The translations under genes were made by a program, and so were the position numbers. 64,000 bases of DNA from Aureimonas jatrophae (GTDB lineage Bacteria; Pseudomonadota; Alphaproteobacteria; Rhizobiales; Rhizobiaceae): contig NZ_FNIT01000003.1 in the NCBI RefSeq assembly GCF_900104035.1, positions 1 to 64,000 of the forward strand. Direction: 5' to 3'. Below the pieces are notes generated by a model that had not been told where the DNA came from, made no database searches, and saw nothing but the letters and a program-made list of their open reading frames with translations. Of this stretch, positions 9,066-17,342 are shown one piece after another. The first letter of the stretch is position 1. Each line of letters opens with the position of its first letter.

Positions 9066-9168
9066 CCGGCGGTCGCCGCGGACGAACCGGCGCACTCGGT
9101 TGTGAGCGCTGCGGTTTGCGCCTATCTCCTGCGCTCGCTTCCTCCTACGAAAGGCACGACCCCGCCCG

Positions 9169-9867
9169 ATGGATATGATCGCCTCGATCCGAAACGCCTT
9201 CGTCCCGATCCACCGGGCCGGCTATCCGTTCATCGCGGGCTTCTTCGTCGTATCGCTCATACTCGGGCTTTTGTGGGAGCCGTTGTTCTGGGCGGGTCTC
9301 GTCTTGACATTGTGGTGCGCGTACTTCTTCCGCGACCCCTCGCGCGTGACGCCCGTTTCCGATGAGCTGGTCGTCAGTCCGGCCGATGGTCGTGTGTCGC
9401 TGGTCGGCCATGTCGTGCCTCCCAGCGAACTCGGGCTCGGCGACGAGCCGATGCTGCGCGTCTCGGTCTTCATGAACGTCTTCAATTGCCACGTGAACCG
9501 CGCGCCGGTGCGCGGCCGGATCGCACGCATCGCCTATCGCGAGGGTCAGTTCGCCAATGCCGAGCTCGACAAGGCGAGCGAGGTCAACGAGCGCTCGTCC
9601 ATGGTCGTCGAGACCGTCCACGGCGAGGTGGGCGTCGTGCAGATCGCCGGCGCGGTCGCCCGTCGCATCGTCGTCTTCTCGCGCTCCGGCGACCCGCTCG
9701 AGGCCGGCGAGCGCTTCGGCCTCATTCGCTTCGGCTCACGCCTCGACGTGTACCTTCCGGACGGCGCGCACCCCCGCGTCAGCGAGGGGCAGATGGCGAT
9801 CGCGGGGGAGACCGTGATCGCGGACTTCGGTCAGCGTCCCGCCTCGGTTCTGTGGCGCAAGGACTGA
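9169..9867 (+). CDS. psd: Phosphatidylserine decarboxylase proenzyme
   Basis: Makes phosphatidylethanolamine from phosphatidylserine at the inner membrane. At 232 residues it is the short PSD form typical of Alphaproteobacteria. Two hydrophobic segments lie near the N-terminus ([20 protein letters not shown]). The self-cleavage site is Gly189-Ser190 in [11 protein letters not shown]; Ser190 becomes the pyruvoyl group, giving a beta chain of 189 and an alpha chain of 43 residues. The conserved block [15 protein letters not shown] is present. The gene is followed 7 nt later by pssA, which makes its substrate, so the two form a two-step operon. Confidence 0.95.
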   Translation: MDMIASIRNAFVPIHRAGYPFIAGFFVVSLILGLLWEPLFWAGLVLTLWCAYFFRDPSRVTPVSDELVVSPADGRVSLVGHVVPPSELGLGDEPMLRVSVFMNVFNCHVNRAPVRGRIARIAYREGQFANAELDKASEVNERSSMVVETVHGEVGVVQIAGAVARRIVVFSRSGDPLEAGERFGLIRFGSRLDVYLPDGAHPRVSEGQMAIAGETVIADFGQRPASVLWRKD

Positions 9868-9874
9868 GCGCGCC

Positions 9875-10654
9875 GTGGCCGAGAGCGCCCCTTCGTCATC
9901 GCGCATGACCTTTCGGCAGATCCTGCCGAACCTCATCACCATCCTCTCGATCTGCGCGGGCGTCACAGGCATCCGCTTCGCTTTCGAGGGGCGGTTCGAG
10001 CTGGCCGTCGGCCTCGTTCTCGGAGCCGCCTTCCTGGACGGGATCGACGGCCGTATCGCGCGCCTCGTCAACGGGCAGAGCCGGTTCGGTGCGGAGATGG
10101 ACTCCCTTGCCGACATCGTGAACTTCGGCGTCGCGCCGGCGCTCCTGCTCTACGCCTATACGCTGCACGACGTCGGCTCGATCGGCTGGATCGCGGCGCT
10201 CCTCTACATCAGCGGCTGCGCGCTTCGGCTCGCACGTTTCAACACGATGCTCGACGTGCCGGACCGCCCCGCCTGGCACTCGCAGTTCTTCACCGGCATC
10301 CCGTCGCCCGCCGGTGCGGCGCTCGCCCTGTTCCCGATGTATCTCGGCTTCGCGAGCAATCTGTATCTGCCCGACATCACGCCGGCCTTCGCGGCCGTGT
10401 ATCTCGTCGTGGTCGGCATCTTGATGGCGAGCCGCATCCCGACCTTCTCGGGCAAGACCATCGGCATCCCCGTGCGGCGCGACCATGCGGTTGGCGTCGT
10501 TCTGGCCGTCGTTCTGTATATCGGCTTGCTGCTCAGCTTCTTCTGGGAGACGCTGACCGTGTCGGCTATCGCCTACTACGCGGCGATCCCGCTTTCGGTC
10601 CGTTCGTACCGGCGGCTGGCGGGACGGTCGGGCGGCCGGACAGACGGGGAATGA
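9875..10654 (+). CDS. pssA: CDP-diacylglycerol--serine O-phosphatidyltransferase
   Basis: Condenses CDP-diacylglycerol with serine to phosphatidylserine, the substrate of the decarboxylase encoded just upstream. It is a multi-helix membrane protein of 259 residues. The CDP-alcohol phosphotransferase signature is complete: the D-G-x2-D-G-x2-A-R part as LDGIDGRIARL, then G-x3-D-x3-D as FGAEMDSLAD. The GTG start is 7 nt after psd, implying translational coupling. It is the bacterial type II (membrane) form, unlike the soluble E. coli enzyme. The flavoprotein gene downstream begins 1 nt after the stop. Confidence 0.94.
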   Translation: MAESAPSSSRMTFRQILPNLITILSICAGVTGIRFAFEGRFELAVGLVLGAAFLDGIDGRIARLVNGQSRFGAEMDSLADIVNFGVAPALLLYAYTLHDVGSIGWIAALLYISGCALRLARFNTMLDVPDRPAWHSQFFTGIPSPAGAALALFPMYLGFASNLYLPDITPAFAAVYLVVVGILMASRIPTFSGKTIGIPVRRDHAVGVVLAVVLYIGLLLSFFWETLTVSAIAYYAAIPLSVRSYRRLAGRSGGRTDGE

Positions 10655-10655
10655 C

Positions 10656-11210
10656 ATGGCCAAGCAGTTCGAACGCATCGAGGACGGTCACCGCACCTTC
10701 ATCGAGCGACAGCACATCTTCTTCTTCGGGTCGGCGGCCGGCGATAGCCGGGTCAACATCTCGCCCCGCTCCACCCAGCATTTTCACGTGCTGGACGATC
10801 TGACCGTCGCCTATCTCGATCTGACCGGCAGTGGCAGCGAGACCGCCGCTCATGCGAAGGCCGGAGGTCGCGCCACCGCCATGTTCTGCTCGTTCGAAGG
10901 GCCGCCCTTGATCCTGCGGCTCTACGGGCGCGCCCGCGTCGACTTCCGCGGAAGCGCGACCTACAAGGCGTTCCTCGCGCGGCATTACCGGTCCGGCGAG
11001 CCGCTGGGCGCGCGACAGGTCGTGACGCTCGACATCGATCTCGTCCAGACCTCCTGCGGCTTTGCCGTACCGACTTTCGAGCATACGGGCGAGCGACCGG
11101 TTCTCGACAACTGGGCCGAGAAGAAAGGCGAGGAGGGACTCCGCGCCTACCGGCAGGAGAAGAACCTCGCGAGCATCGACGGTCTGCCGACCGGCTTCGC
11201 CGAGGCCTGA
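10656..11210 (+). CDS. Pyridoxamine 5'-phosphate oxidase family (PPOX-fold) protein
   Basis: A 184-residue soluble protein of the FMN-binding split-barrel group. Recognisable elements are the N-terminal helix IEDGHRTFIERQHIFFFGSA, the RVNISPRST strand pair that lines the flavin site, and YLDLTGSGSETAAHAKAGGR, followed by MFCSFEGPPLILRLYGRARV. This is the subgroup often found as PPOX-class oxidoreductases of unknown substrate, not PdxH itself. It starts 1 nt after pssA and may be co-transcribed with the phospholipid genes, but no functional link is known to me. Confidence 0.8.
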   Translation: MAKQFERIEDGHRTFIERQHIFFFGSAAGDSRVNISPRSTQHFHVLDDLTVAYLDLTGSGSETAAHAKAGGRATAMFCSFEGPPLILRLYGRARVDFRGSATYKAFLARHYRSGEPLGARQVVTLDIDLVQTSCGFAVPTFEHTGERPVLDNWAEKKGEEGLRAYRQEKNLASIDGLPTGFAEA

Positions 11211-11219
11211 GGCCGTCGC

Positions 11220-11960
11220 TCAGTCCGGTGCGTGGTAGCGCAGGAAGCGATTCTGCCGGACGTCGAAGAGTTGCCCGGTCTCCGTCAGTTCAGGCATGGC
11301 CAGCGGCAGGATGCGCGCCGCGACATCGGCTGGCTTGGGTAGCGTATCGGGATCCTCGCCGGGCATCGCAAGCGCGCGCATGGCCGTGCGCGTCGCGCCG
11401 GGATTGACGGAGTTGACCCGCAACGCCGTGTTCGCCGTTTCGTTGGCCCAGGAGCGCACCATCGCCTCGTCCGCCGCCTTGGTCGCCGCGTAGAGGCCCC
11501 AGAACGCCTTGCAGGAATGGGCGGCACCCGACGACAGGACGATCGCTCGTCCGGCCGGTGAGGCGCGCAGAAGCGGATCCACGGTGCGGATCACACGCCA
11601 GGTCGATGTCACGTTGAGCAGCATCGTACGCTCGAAGACTTTCGCCTCGATATGGCCGATCGGCCCTAGCACGCCGAGGACTCCTGCGTTGGCGACTAGT
11701 ATATCGAGCTTGCCCCAGCGTTCGTGAATCGCACCGCCCAGACGGTCGATGCCCGTCATGTCGGCAAGGTCGAGCGGCACCAGGGTCGCCGCGCCGCCCG
11801 CGGCCCGGATCTCGTCATCGAGCTCTTCGAGCCCACCCACGGTGCGCGCGACGGCGACGACGTGCGCGCCTTCGGCCGCCAGCTGTTTGGCGAGATGATA
11901 GCCGATGCCGCGCGAGGCTCCGGTCACCAGTGCGACCGCACCGTTCAATCGTCCTGCCAT
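11220..11960 (-). CDS. SDR family NAD(P)-dependent oxidoreductase
   Basis: A 246-residue classical short-chain dehydrogenase. The Rossmann nucleotide-binding motif is TGASRGIG near residue 14. The NAG motif is LVANAGVLG, the catalytic Ser lies in VLSSGAAHS, and Tyr-x3-Lys is in GLYAATKAADEAM. PG after NSVNPGATRT is the usual cofactor-loop element. The substrate is unknown. It is the last gene of the dnaB-radA-cvpA-purF-SDR run, 30 nt after purF, the same place an SDR gene takes in related Rhizobiales. It is convergent with the PPOX gene. Confidence 0.88.
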   Translation of the reverse strand: MAGRLNGAVALVTGASRGIGYHLAKQLAAEGAHVVAVARTVGGLEELDDEIRAAGGAATLVPLDLADMTGIDRLGGAIHERWGKLDILVANAGVLGVLGPIGHIEAKVFERTMLLNVTSTWRVIRTVDPLLRASPAGRAIVLSSGAAHSCKAFWGLYAATKAADEAMVRSWANETANTALRVNSVNPGATRTAMRALAMPGEDPDTLPKPADVAARILPLAMPELTETGQLFDVRQNRFLRYHAPD

Positions 11961-11990
11961 GCGTCAACTCTTGCGTCCGTGTGGTCCGGG

Positions 11991-13442
11991 TCAGCCGTTC
12001 GTGGCGAGGAGCGAAAGCGGGCGCGTCTCCTCCGCGCTGTCGAAATCGGTCAGCGCTGTGGGGTAGTCGCCCGTGAAGCAGGCATCGCAAAACTGCGGGG
12101 CCTGCCGGTTGCGCTCCGGCTCCGCCGTCGCTCGGTAGAGACCGTCGATCGACAGGAAGGCAAGGCTGTCGACCTTGATGTAATCCGCCATCTCCTCGAT
12201 CGACATACGGGATGCCAGCAGCTTCGACTTCTCGGGCGTGTCGACGCCGTAGAAGCAGCTGGCCGAGGTTGGCGGTGATGCGATGCGCATGTGCACCTCG
12301 GTCGCACCCGCATCGCGCACGAGCTGAACGATCTTCTGGCTCGTCGTGCCGCGGACGATGGAGTCGTCGACGAGAATGACGCGCTTGCCCTCGATGATCC
12401 GTCGGTTCGGATTGTGCTTGAGCTTCACGCCCATGTGGCGGATCGAGTCGGTCGGCTGGATGAAGGTCCGCCCGACATAGTGGTTGCGAATGATGCCGAG
12501 CTCAAAGGGGAGGCCGGCCTCCTGGGCGTAGCCGATTGCCGCCGGCACGCCCGAGTCGGGCACGGGCACCACGATGTCGGCCTCGGCATGGCTCTCGCGC
12601 GCCAGCTCCGAGCCGATCCGCTTGCGGATCTCGTAGACATTGCGGCCCTCGACGTTGGAGTCGGGCCGCGCGAAATAAACGTATTCGAAGATGCAGAACC
12701 GCGAGCGGCGCTTCTGGAAGGGGAAGTCGCTGGCGATGCCGTCTTCGGTGATCGTCACCATCTCACCCGGCTTGATGTCGCGGATGAAGTCGGCACCGAT
12801 GATGTCGAGCGCGCAGGTCTCGGATGCGAGAACGAAGGCGTCGTCGAGCCGCCCCAGCACGAGCGGGCGGATGCCGAGCGGGTCGCGGACGCCGATCATG
12901 CGGTCCGGCGTCATGCCGACCAGCGAGTAGGCGCCCTCGAGGCGCGACAGCGCGTCGATCAGCTTGTCGTTGAAGTGCCGCGCGGCGCTCGTCGCGACCA
13001 GATGAAGGATCGTCTCGGTATCCGAGGTCGACGAGAAGATCGATCCGCGCCGCTGCAGCTCGCGCTGAACCGTGAGCGCGTTGGTGATGTTGCCGTTATG
13101 CGCGACCGCGAACCCGCCGGCGGACAGTTCGGCAAAGAAGGGCTGGACGTTGCGCAGCCCGCCGCCGCCCGTGGTGGCATAGCGCGTGTGGCCGATTGCG
13201 CATCCGCCGGGCAGGCGCTCGAGCACGGACTGCTTCGTGAACGTGTCGCCGATCAGGCCGGAATGGCGTTCCACATGGAACTGTCGCCCGTCGTAGGAGA
13301 CGATACCCGCCGCCTCCTGACCGCGATGCTGCAGGGAGTGCAGTCCGAGCGTGACCAGAGCCGCCGCGTCCTGGCGGTTGAAAATTCCGAAGACGCCGCA
13401 CTCCTCGTGCAGTGTATCGTCATCGAAGGGCGTCTCGTCCAT
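11991..13442 (-). CDS. purF: Amidophosphoribosyltransferase
   Basis: First committed step of purine synthesis: PRPP plus glutamine gives phosphoribosylamine. It has 483 residues. The start chosen gives a 14-residue propeptide (MDETPFDDDTLHEE) ahead of the nucleophile Cys15 in CGVFGIFN, which must be exposed by cleavage. The glutaminase domain shows HSLQHRGQEAAGI and AHNGNITN. The PRPP-binding loop is VILVDDSIVRGTTSQKIV. GAGAGG lies 9 nt before the ATG. purM and purN lie about 40 kb away in this window, so the pathway genes are dispersed. Confidence 0.96.
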   Translation of the reverse strand: MDETPFDDDTLHEECGVFGIFNRQDAAALVTLGLHSLQHRGQEAAGIVSYDGRQFHVERHSGLIGDTFTKQSVLERLPGGCAIGHTRYATTGGGGLRNVQPFFAELSAGGFAVAHNGNITNALTVQRELQRRGSIFSSTSDTETILHLVATSAARHFNDKLIDALSRLEGAYSLVGMTPDRMIGVRDPLGIRPLVLGRLDDAFVLASETCALDIIGADFIRDIKPGEMVTITEDGIASDFPFQKRRSRFCIFEYVYFARPDSNVEGRNVYEIRKRIGSELARESHAEADIVVPVPDSGVPAAIGYAQEAGLPFELGIIRNHYVGRTFIQPTDSIRHMGVKLKHNPNRRIIEGKRVILVDDSIVRGTTSQKIVQLVRDAGATEVHMRIASPPTSASCFYGVDTPEKSKLLASRMSIEEMADYIKVDSLAFLSIDGLYRATAEPERNRQAPQFCDACFTGDYPTALTDFDSAEETRPLSLLATNG

Positions 13443-13508
13443 GGGCTGAACCTCTCGTCCTGCCGGATAGCGGAAACGACCCATGTGGGGACGCCGCGGT
13501 GGGAATGC

Positions 13509-13550
13509 GAAAAGCGGAAGAAGCCCGGGGCAGCAGGTGCGTCCGGGCCT
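13509..13550 (-). terminator. Possible intrinsic terminator after cvpA
   Basis: On the minus strand GGCCCGG and CCGGGCT arms with a 14-15 nt loop precede an interrupted T-run (TTCTTCCGCTTTT). It lies between the cvpA stop and the purF start, so if real it would reduce read-through into purF. The stem is short and the T-run impure. Confidence 0.4.
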
Positions 13551-13581
13551 CCGTCATTCGGGAGCGTGTGCGCTCGTCGTG

Positions 13582-14217
13582 TCAGTTCGCCGGCGCGTCG
13601 GCCGGCTGTTCCTCGTCCTGCTGGATCGCGTCCTCGATCGACGCCGGCGCGTTCGAGGCCGGGGCATCCGAGGCGGCCGGTCCATCGGCAGGCGTCGTCG
13701 GCGTCCCGAACCGTTCGCGGATGGTTTCCTCCGGATTCTCGGGAAGCGCGGCGACGAGACGGGTGCCGAGGTCGTCGAGGAGCGGCTTGAAATGGGCGTT
13801 CGAGACCCAGGGCGGCTGGTTGCCGGTCTGGGGCGGGGTCAGCCAATTGAAGAACACCATCGCGACCACCACTAAGAGCAGTCCACGCGCGGCGCCGAAG
13901 GCGAAGCCGAGCACGCGATCGATCGCACCGATGCGGCTATCGATGATGAAGTCCGCGATCTTCAGGGTGATGAAGGAGACGACGATCAGCGTTAGGAAGA
14001 AAAGGCCGGCCGCCGAGGCCGCCATGGCGACCTTCTCGTTGCTGATGTAGTTCAGCGCGAACGGCGTGACGCGGGCATAGAACAGGAACGCGACGACCGC
14101 CGCGACGACCCAGCTGACGATGCTCAGCACCTCGCGCGAGAAGCCGCGAACCATCGCGAGCAGGCCCGATACGAGCATGATCGCAACGAGGATCGCGTCG
14201 AGAAGGGTGACGTTCAT
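13582..14217 (-). CDS. cvpA: CvpA family membrane protein
   Basis: A 211-residue inner-membrane protein with four predicted helices (ATLLDAILVAIMLVSGLLA-like first helix, then WVVAAVVAFLFYARV, AGLFFLTLIVVSFITL and GLLLVVVAMVFFNWL). The conserved cytoplasmic segment GAIDRVLGFAFGAARGL identifies the CvpA/colicin V production family. The C-terminal 70 residues are Ala/Pro/Glu-rich and probably disordered. Its molecular role is not settled. The position between radA and purF is conserved in Alphaproteobacteria, and in E. coli cvpA also precedes purF. The ATG beginning MNVTLLDA was taken instead of an upstream in-frame ATG with no family match. Confidence 0.9.
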   Translation of the reverse strand: MNVTLLDAILVAIMLVSGLLAMVRGFSREVLSIVSWVVAAVVAFLFYARVTPFALNYISNEKVAMAASAAGLFFLTLIVVSFITLKIADFIIDSRIGAIDRVLGFAFGAARGLLLVVVAMVFFNWLTPPQTGNQPPWVSNAHFKPLLDDLGTRLVAALPENPEETIRERFGTPTTPADGPAASDAPASNAPASIEDAIQQDEEQPADAPAN

Positions 14218-14290
14218 CGGCTGAGTGTGCCTGCTCGCGTTCGGTACTGTGTGCGTTGCATCATGCTTACACTTCGCTGGAGGGCAAAAA

Positions 14291-15685
14291 TCAAGCCTCG
14301 GCTTCCAAGGCGCCTGCAGCCACGCGCGCGACCAGGTCCGGCAGTTGCTCGATCTCGATCGTCTCGCCGTCGCGCGAGCGAGGCGCGTCGGGTCCGACAA
14401 GCGGCTGCACGGACTGGCGAAAGCCTAGCTTTTCGGCCTCCTTGATGCGCTGGCCGCCATGGGACACCGGTCTCACCGAACCCGAGAGGCTGATCTCCCC
14501 GAAGTAGACGCAATCCGCCGGGAGCGGCCGCCCGGAAAGCGAGGAGACCAGCGCGGCGGCCACCGCAAGGTCGGCGGCCGGCTCCTTGATCCGGTATCCG
14601 CCGGCGACGTTGAGATAGACGTCATGCTGGCCGAGCCGCACGCCGCAATGCGCTTCCAGAACGGCGAGCACCATGGCGAGGCGCGGCTGGTCCCAGCCGA
14701 TCACGGAGCGGCGAGGTGTGCCGAGCGGCGAGGGCGCGACGAGCGCTTGGATCTCGACCAGGACCGGCCGGGTGCCTTCCATTCCGGCGAAGACGGCGGC
14801 GCCGGGCGCTTTGCCATTGCGCTCGCCCAGGAACAGCTCGGACGGATTGGGAACCTCGCGCAGGCCGGCGTCCCCCATCTCGAAGACGCCGATCTCGTCG
14901 GTCGGACCGAAGCGGTTCTTCACCGTGCGCAGGATGCGGTAGTGATGCGCGCCCTCGCCCTCGAAGTAGAGGACGGCATCCACCATGTGCTCGACCACGC
15001 GCGGGCCGGCGATCTGCCCTTCCTTGGTCACGTGCCCGACAAGGATCATCGCGGCGCCCGTGGACTTGGCATAGCGGATCAGCGCCTGGCTACCGGCGCG
15101 AACCTGAGTCACCGTCCCGGGGGCGGACTCCACCACATCGGTCCAGACCGTCTGGATCGAATCGATGATCACGAGGTCCGGTCGCTTGTCCTGCCCGAGC
15201 GTGGCCAAGATGTCCTCGATGTTGGTCTCGGCCAGGAGCTCCACCGACGCGTCGGAAGCTTTCAGCCGTTGGGCGCGCAAACGCACCTGCGCGACGGCCT
15301 CCTCGCCGGATACGTAGATCACGCGATTGCCCGCACGAGCGAGCGCGGCCGCGGCCTGCATCAGGAGCGTCGACTTGCCGATGCCCGGATCGCCGCCGAC
15401 GAGAAGCGCCGAGCCTCGCACGATGCCGCCCCCCGTCACGCGGTCGAGTTCCGCGATCCCGGTGCGGATGCGCGGCGCCTCCTCGGCCTCGCCCTGAAGC
15501 GGGAGCAGGGCGGAGGGACGACCCTTGCGGCGCGAGCGCGAGACAGGCCCGCCGGCGATGCCGCCACCGATATCGGACTCCTCGACGATCGTGTTCCACT
15601 CGCCGCAGGCCTCGCACTTGCCCTGCCAGCGCGAGGTCACGGCGCCGCAGTTCTGGCAGACGAACGTCGTCTTCGCCTTCGCCAT
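14291..15685 (-). CDS. radA: DNA repair protein RadA
   Basis: RecA-like branch-migration ATPase of recombination, 464 residues. The N-terminal zinc finger has Cys10, Cys13, Cys24 and Cys27 (CQNCG and CEACG). Walker A is GGDPGIGKST. The RadA-specific KNRFG motif is seen in VKNRFGPTDEIGVFEM. The C-terminal part resembles the Lon protease domain (GVRLGQHDVYLNVAGGYRI) without proteolytic function. dnaB stops 42 nt upstream on the same strand. In many Rhizobiales alr sits between them, and here it does not. Confidence 0.96.
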   Translation of the reverse strand: MAKAKTTFVCQNCGAVTSRWQGKCEACGEWNTIVEESDIGGGIAGGPVSRSRRKGRPSALLPLQGEAEEAPRIRTGIAELDRVTGGGIVRGSALLVGGDPGIGKSTLLMQAAAALARAGNRVIYVSGEEAVAQVRLRAQRLKASDASVELLAETNIEDILATLGQDKRPDLVIIDSIQTVWTDVVESAPGTVTQVRAGSQALIRYAKSTGAAMILVGHVTKEGQIAGPRVVEHMVDAVLYFEGEGAHHYRILRTVKNRFGPTDEIGVFEMGDAGLREVPNPSELFLGERNGKAPGAAVFAGMEGTRPVLVEIQALVAPSPLGTPRRSVIGWDQPRLAMVLAVLEAHCGVRLGQHDVYLNVAGGYRIKEPAADLAVAAALVSSLSGRPLPADCVYFGEISLSGSVRPVSHGGQRIKEAEKLGFRQSVQPLVGPDAPRSRDGETIEIEQLPDLVARVAAGALEAEA

Positions 15686-15727
15686 CAGCGAGAGGCCTTG
15701 TTCGGTGATGCTGCGATCATGGCTCGG

Positions 15728-17212
15728 CTACTCGAAGCGCTCCGGCAGGTGGCTTTCCTCGGCGAGATCCGTGAAGCGCGTGAACTCGGCCTGGAAGGCG
15801 AGCGGCACCGAGCCGGTCGGTCCGTGGCGCTGCTTGGCGACGATGACCTCGGCCTTGCCGCGTGCCTCGTTCATCTCCTGCTGCCACTTCAGGTGCTCGT
15901 CGGTGCCGAGCTTCGGCTCCTTGTTCTGCAGATAGTATTCGTCGCGATACACGAACATCACGACGTCGGCGTCCTGCTCGATCGAGCCCGACTCACGAAG
16001 ATCGGAGAGCTGCGGCCGCTTGTCGTCGCGGTTCTCGACCTGACGCGAGAGCTGCGAGAGGGCGATGATCGGAACGTGCAGTTCCTTGGCCAGCGCCTTG
16101 AGGCCCGTCGTGATCTCCGTGATCTCCTGCACGCGGTTGCCCGCGCTCTTGGACGATCCCTGCATCAGCTGGACGTAGTCGATCACCATCACGTCGAGGC
16201 CACGCTGGCGCTTGAGGCGTCGGGCGCGGGCCGACAGCGCGGCGATCGAGATGCCGCCGGTCTGGTCGATGTAGAGCGGTGCCTTCTGCATCATCTCGGA
16301 ACACGCGACGAGCTTGGCATACTCGGCGTCCGTGATGTTGCCGCGGCGGATCTTGGACGAGGACACCTCGGCCTGTTCCGACATGATACGCGTGGCGAGC
16401 TGCTCGGCGCTCATCTCCAGCGAGAAGAAGGCGACAACGCCGCCGTTCTTGGCCTTGTACGATCCGTCCGCCTGCTCGGCGGGCTCGTAGGCCGAGGCGA
16501 TGTTGAAGGCGATGTTGGTGGCGAGCGACGTCTTGCCCATGGCGGGGCGGCCCGCGAGGATGATGAGGTCGGACGGTTGAAGACCGCCCATCCGCTTGTC
16601 CATCTCGCGGATGCCGGTCGAGATACCGGACAGTCCGCCATCGCGATCCTTGGCCGCGCCCGCCATCTCGATGGCGAGCGTCATCGCGTCCTCGAAGGAC
16701 TGGAAGCCGCCGTCGTAGCGACCGGTTTCGGCCAGCTCGAACAAGGCGCGCTCGGCGTCCTCGATCTGTTGCTTGGGCTCGGCGTCGATCGGCGCGTCGA
16801 AGGCAACGTTCACCATGTCCTCGCCGATGCGGATCAGCGAGCGACGGATGGCGAGGTCATAGACCGCTCGGCCGTAGTCGGCCGTGTTGATGATGGTCGT
16901 CGCCTCGGCGGCGAGGCGCGCAAGATATTGCGCGACGCTCATCTCGCCGACGCGATCGTTGGCGGCGAGGAAGGTCTTGATCGTGACCGGGGTCGCGATC
17001 TTCCCCATTCGGATCATCTGCGAGGCCTTGCCGAAGATCTCGCGATGGATCGGCTCGTAGAAGTGCTCGGCCTTCAGAAAGTCGTGGACGATGTAATAGG
17101 CGTCGTTGTTCACCAGGATCGCTCCGAGCAACGCCTGCTCGGCTTCGATGTTGGCGGGGGCCTCGCGATAAAGCGGCGACTCCTCTTCGAACTTGCGCGC
17201 GGCGTCCGCCAT
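15728..17212 (-). CDS. dnaB: Replicative DNA helicase
   Basis: Hexameric helicase that unwinds DNA at the replication fork, 494 residues. The N-terminal DnaB domain (EAEQALLGAILVNNDAYYIV) is followed by the linker and a RecA-like core. Walker A is AGRPAMGKTSLA, Walker B is DVMVIDYVQLMQ, and the arginine-finger region is GSIEQDADVVMFVYRDEYY. No intein interrupts it. The Shine-Dalgarno CAGGAG, 6 nt before the ATG, lies entirely inside one arm of an 11-bp inverted repeat. It probably heads the transcript dnaB-radA-cvpA-purF-SDR. Confidence 0.97.
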   Translation of the reverse strand: MADAARKFEEESPLYREAPANIEAEQALLGAILVNNDAYYIVHDFLKAEHFYEPIHREIFGKASQMIRMGKIATPVTIKTFLAANDRVGEMSVAQYLARLAAEATTIINTADYGRAVYDLAIRRSLIRIGEDMVNVAFDAPIDAEPKQQIEDAERALFELAETGRYDGGFQSFEDAMTLAIEMAGAAKDRDGGLSGISTGIREMDKRMGGLQPSDLIILAGRPAMGKTSLATNIAFNIASAYEPAEQADGSYKAKNGGVVAFFSLEMSAEQLATRIMSEQAEVSSSKIRRGNITDAEYAKLVACSEMMQKAPLYIDQTGGISIAALSARARRLKRQRGLDVMVIDYVQLMQGSSKSAGNRVQEITEITTGLKALAKELHVPIIALSQLSRQVENRDDKRPQLSDLRESGSIEQDADVVMFVYRDEYYLQNKEPKLGTDEHLKWQQEMNEARGKAEVIVAKQRHGPTGSVPLAFQAEFTRFTDLAEESHLPERFE

Positions 17213-17218
17213 GGCGCG

Positions 17219-17258
17219 TCTCCTGTAGGCTCGGACGAAGCGTGGATCCTACAGGAGA
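17219..17258 (-). promoter_or_regulatory. Stem-loop hiding the dnaB ribosome binding site
   Basis: On the dnaB mRNA, TCTCCTGTAGG and CCTACAGGAGA are perfect complements of 11 bp with an 18-nt loop. The downstream arm contains the whole Shine-Dalgarno AGGAG and ends 6 nt before the ATG. If the stem forms, ribosome access would be blocked. The same sequence is also a DNA dyad that a protein could bind. The repeat is seen directly; any regulatory role is inferred. Confidence 0.5.
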
Positions 17259-17342
17259 TGGGGTCTCGTGACCAACTTTCCGAGTGGGTATGCGCGCGAC
17301 AAACGGACCATTTTCCTAGCCTCGCGCAAGGTCGGGGCTCCG

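Noticed and set aside
7026-9095. A 689-codon open frame opposite the Atm1-type exporter
   Set aside because: Same shadow composition and no motif; the exporter on the plus strand has every ABC motif in place.
12291-13790. A 499-codon open frame opposite purF
   Set aside because: Antisense shadow; it ends in low-complexity Arg/Pro sequence and has no family features.
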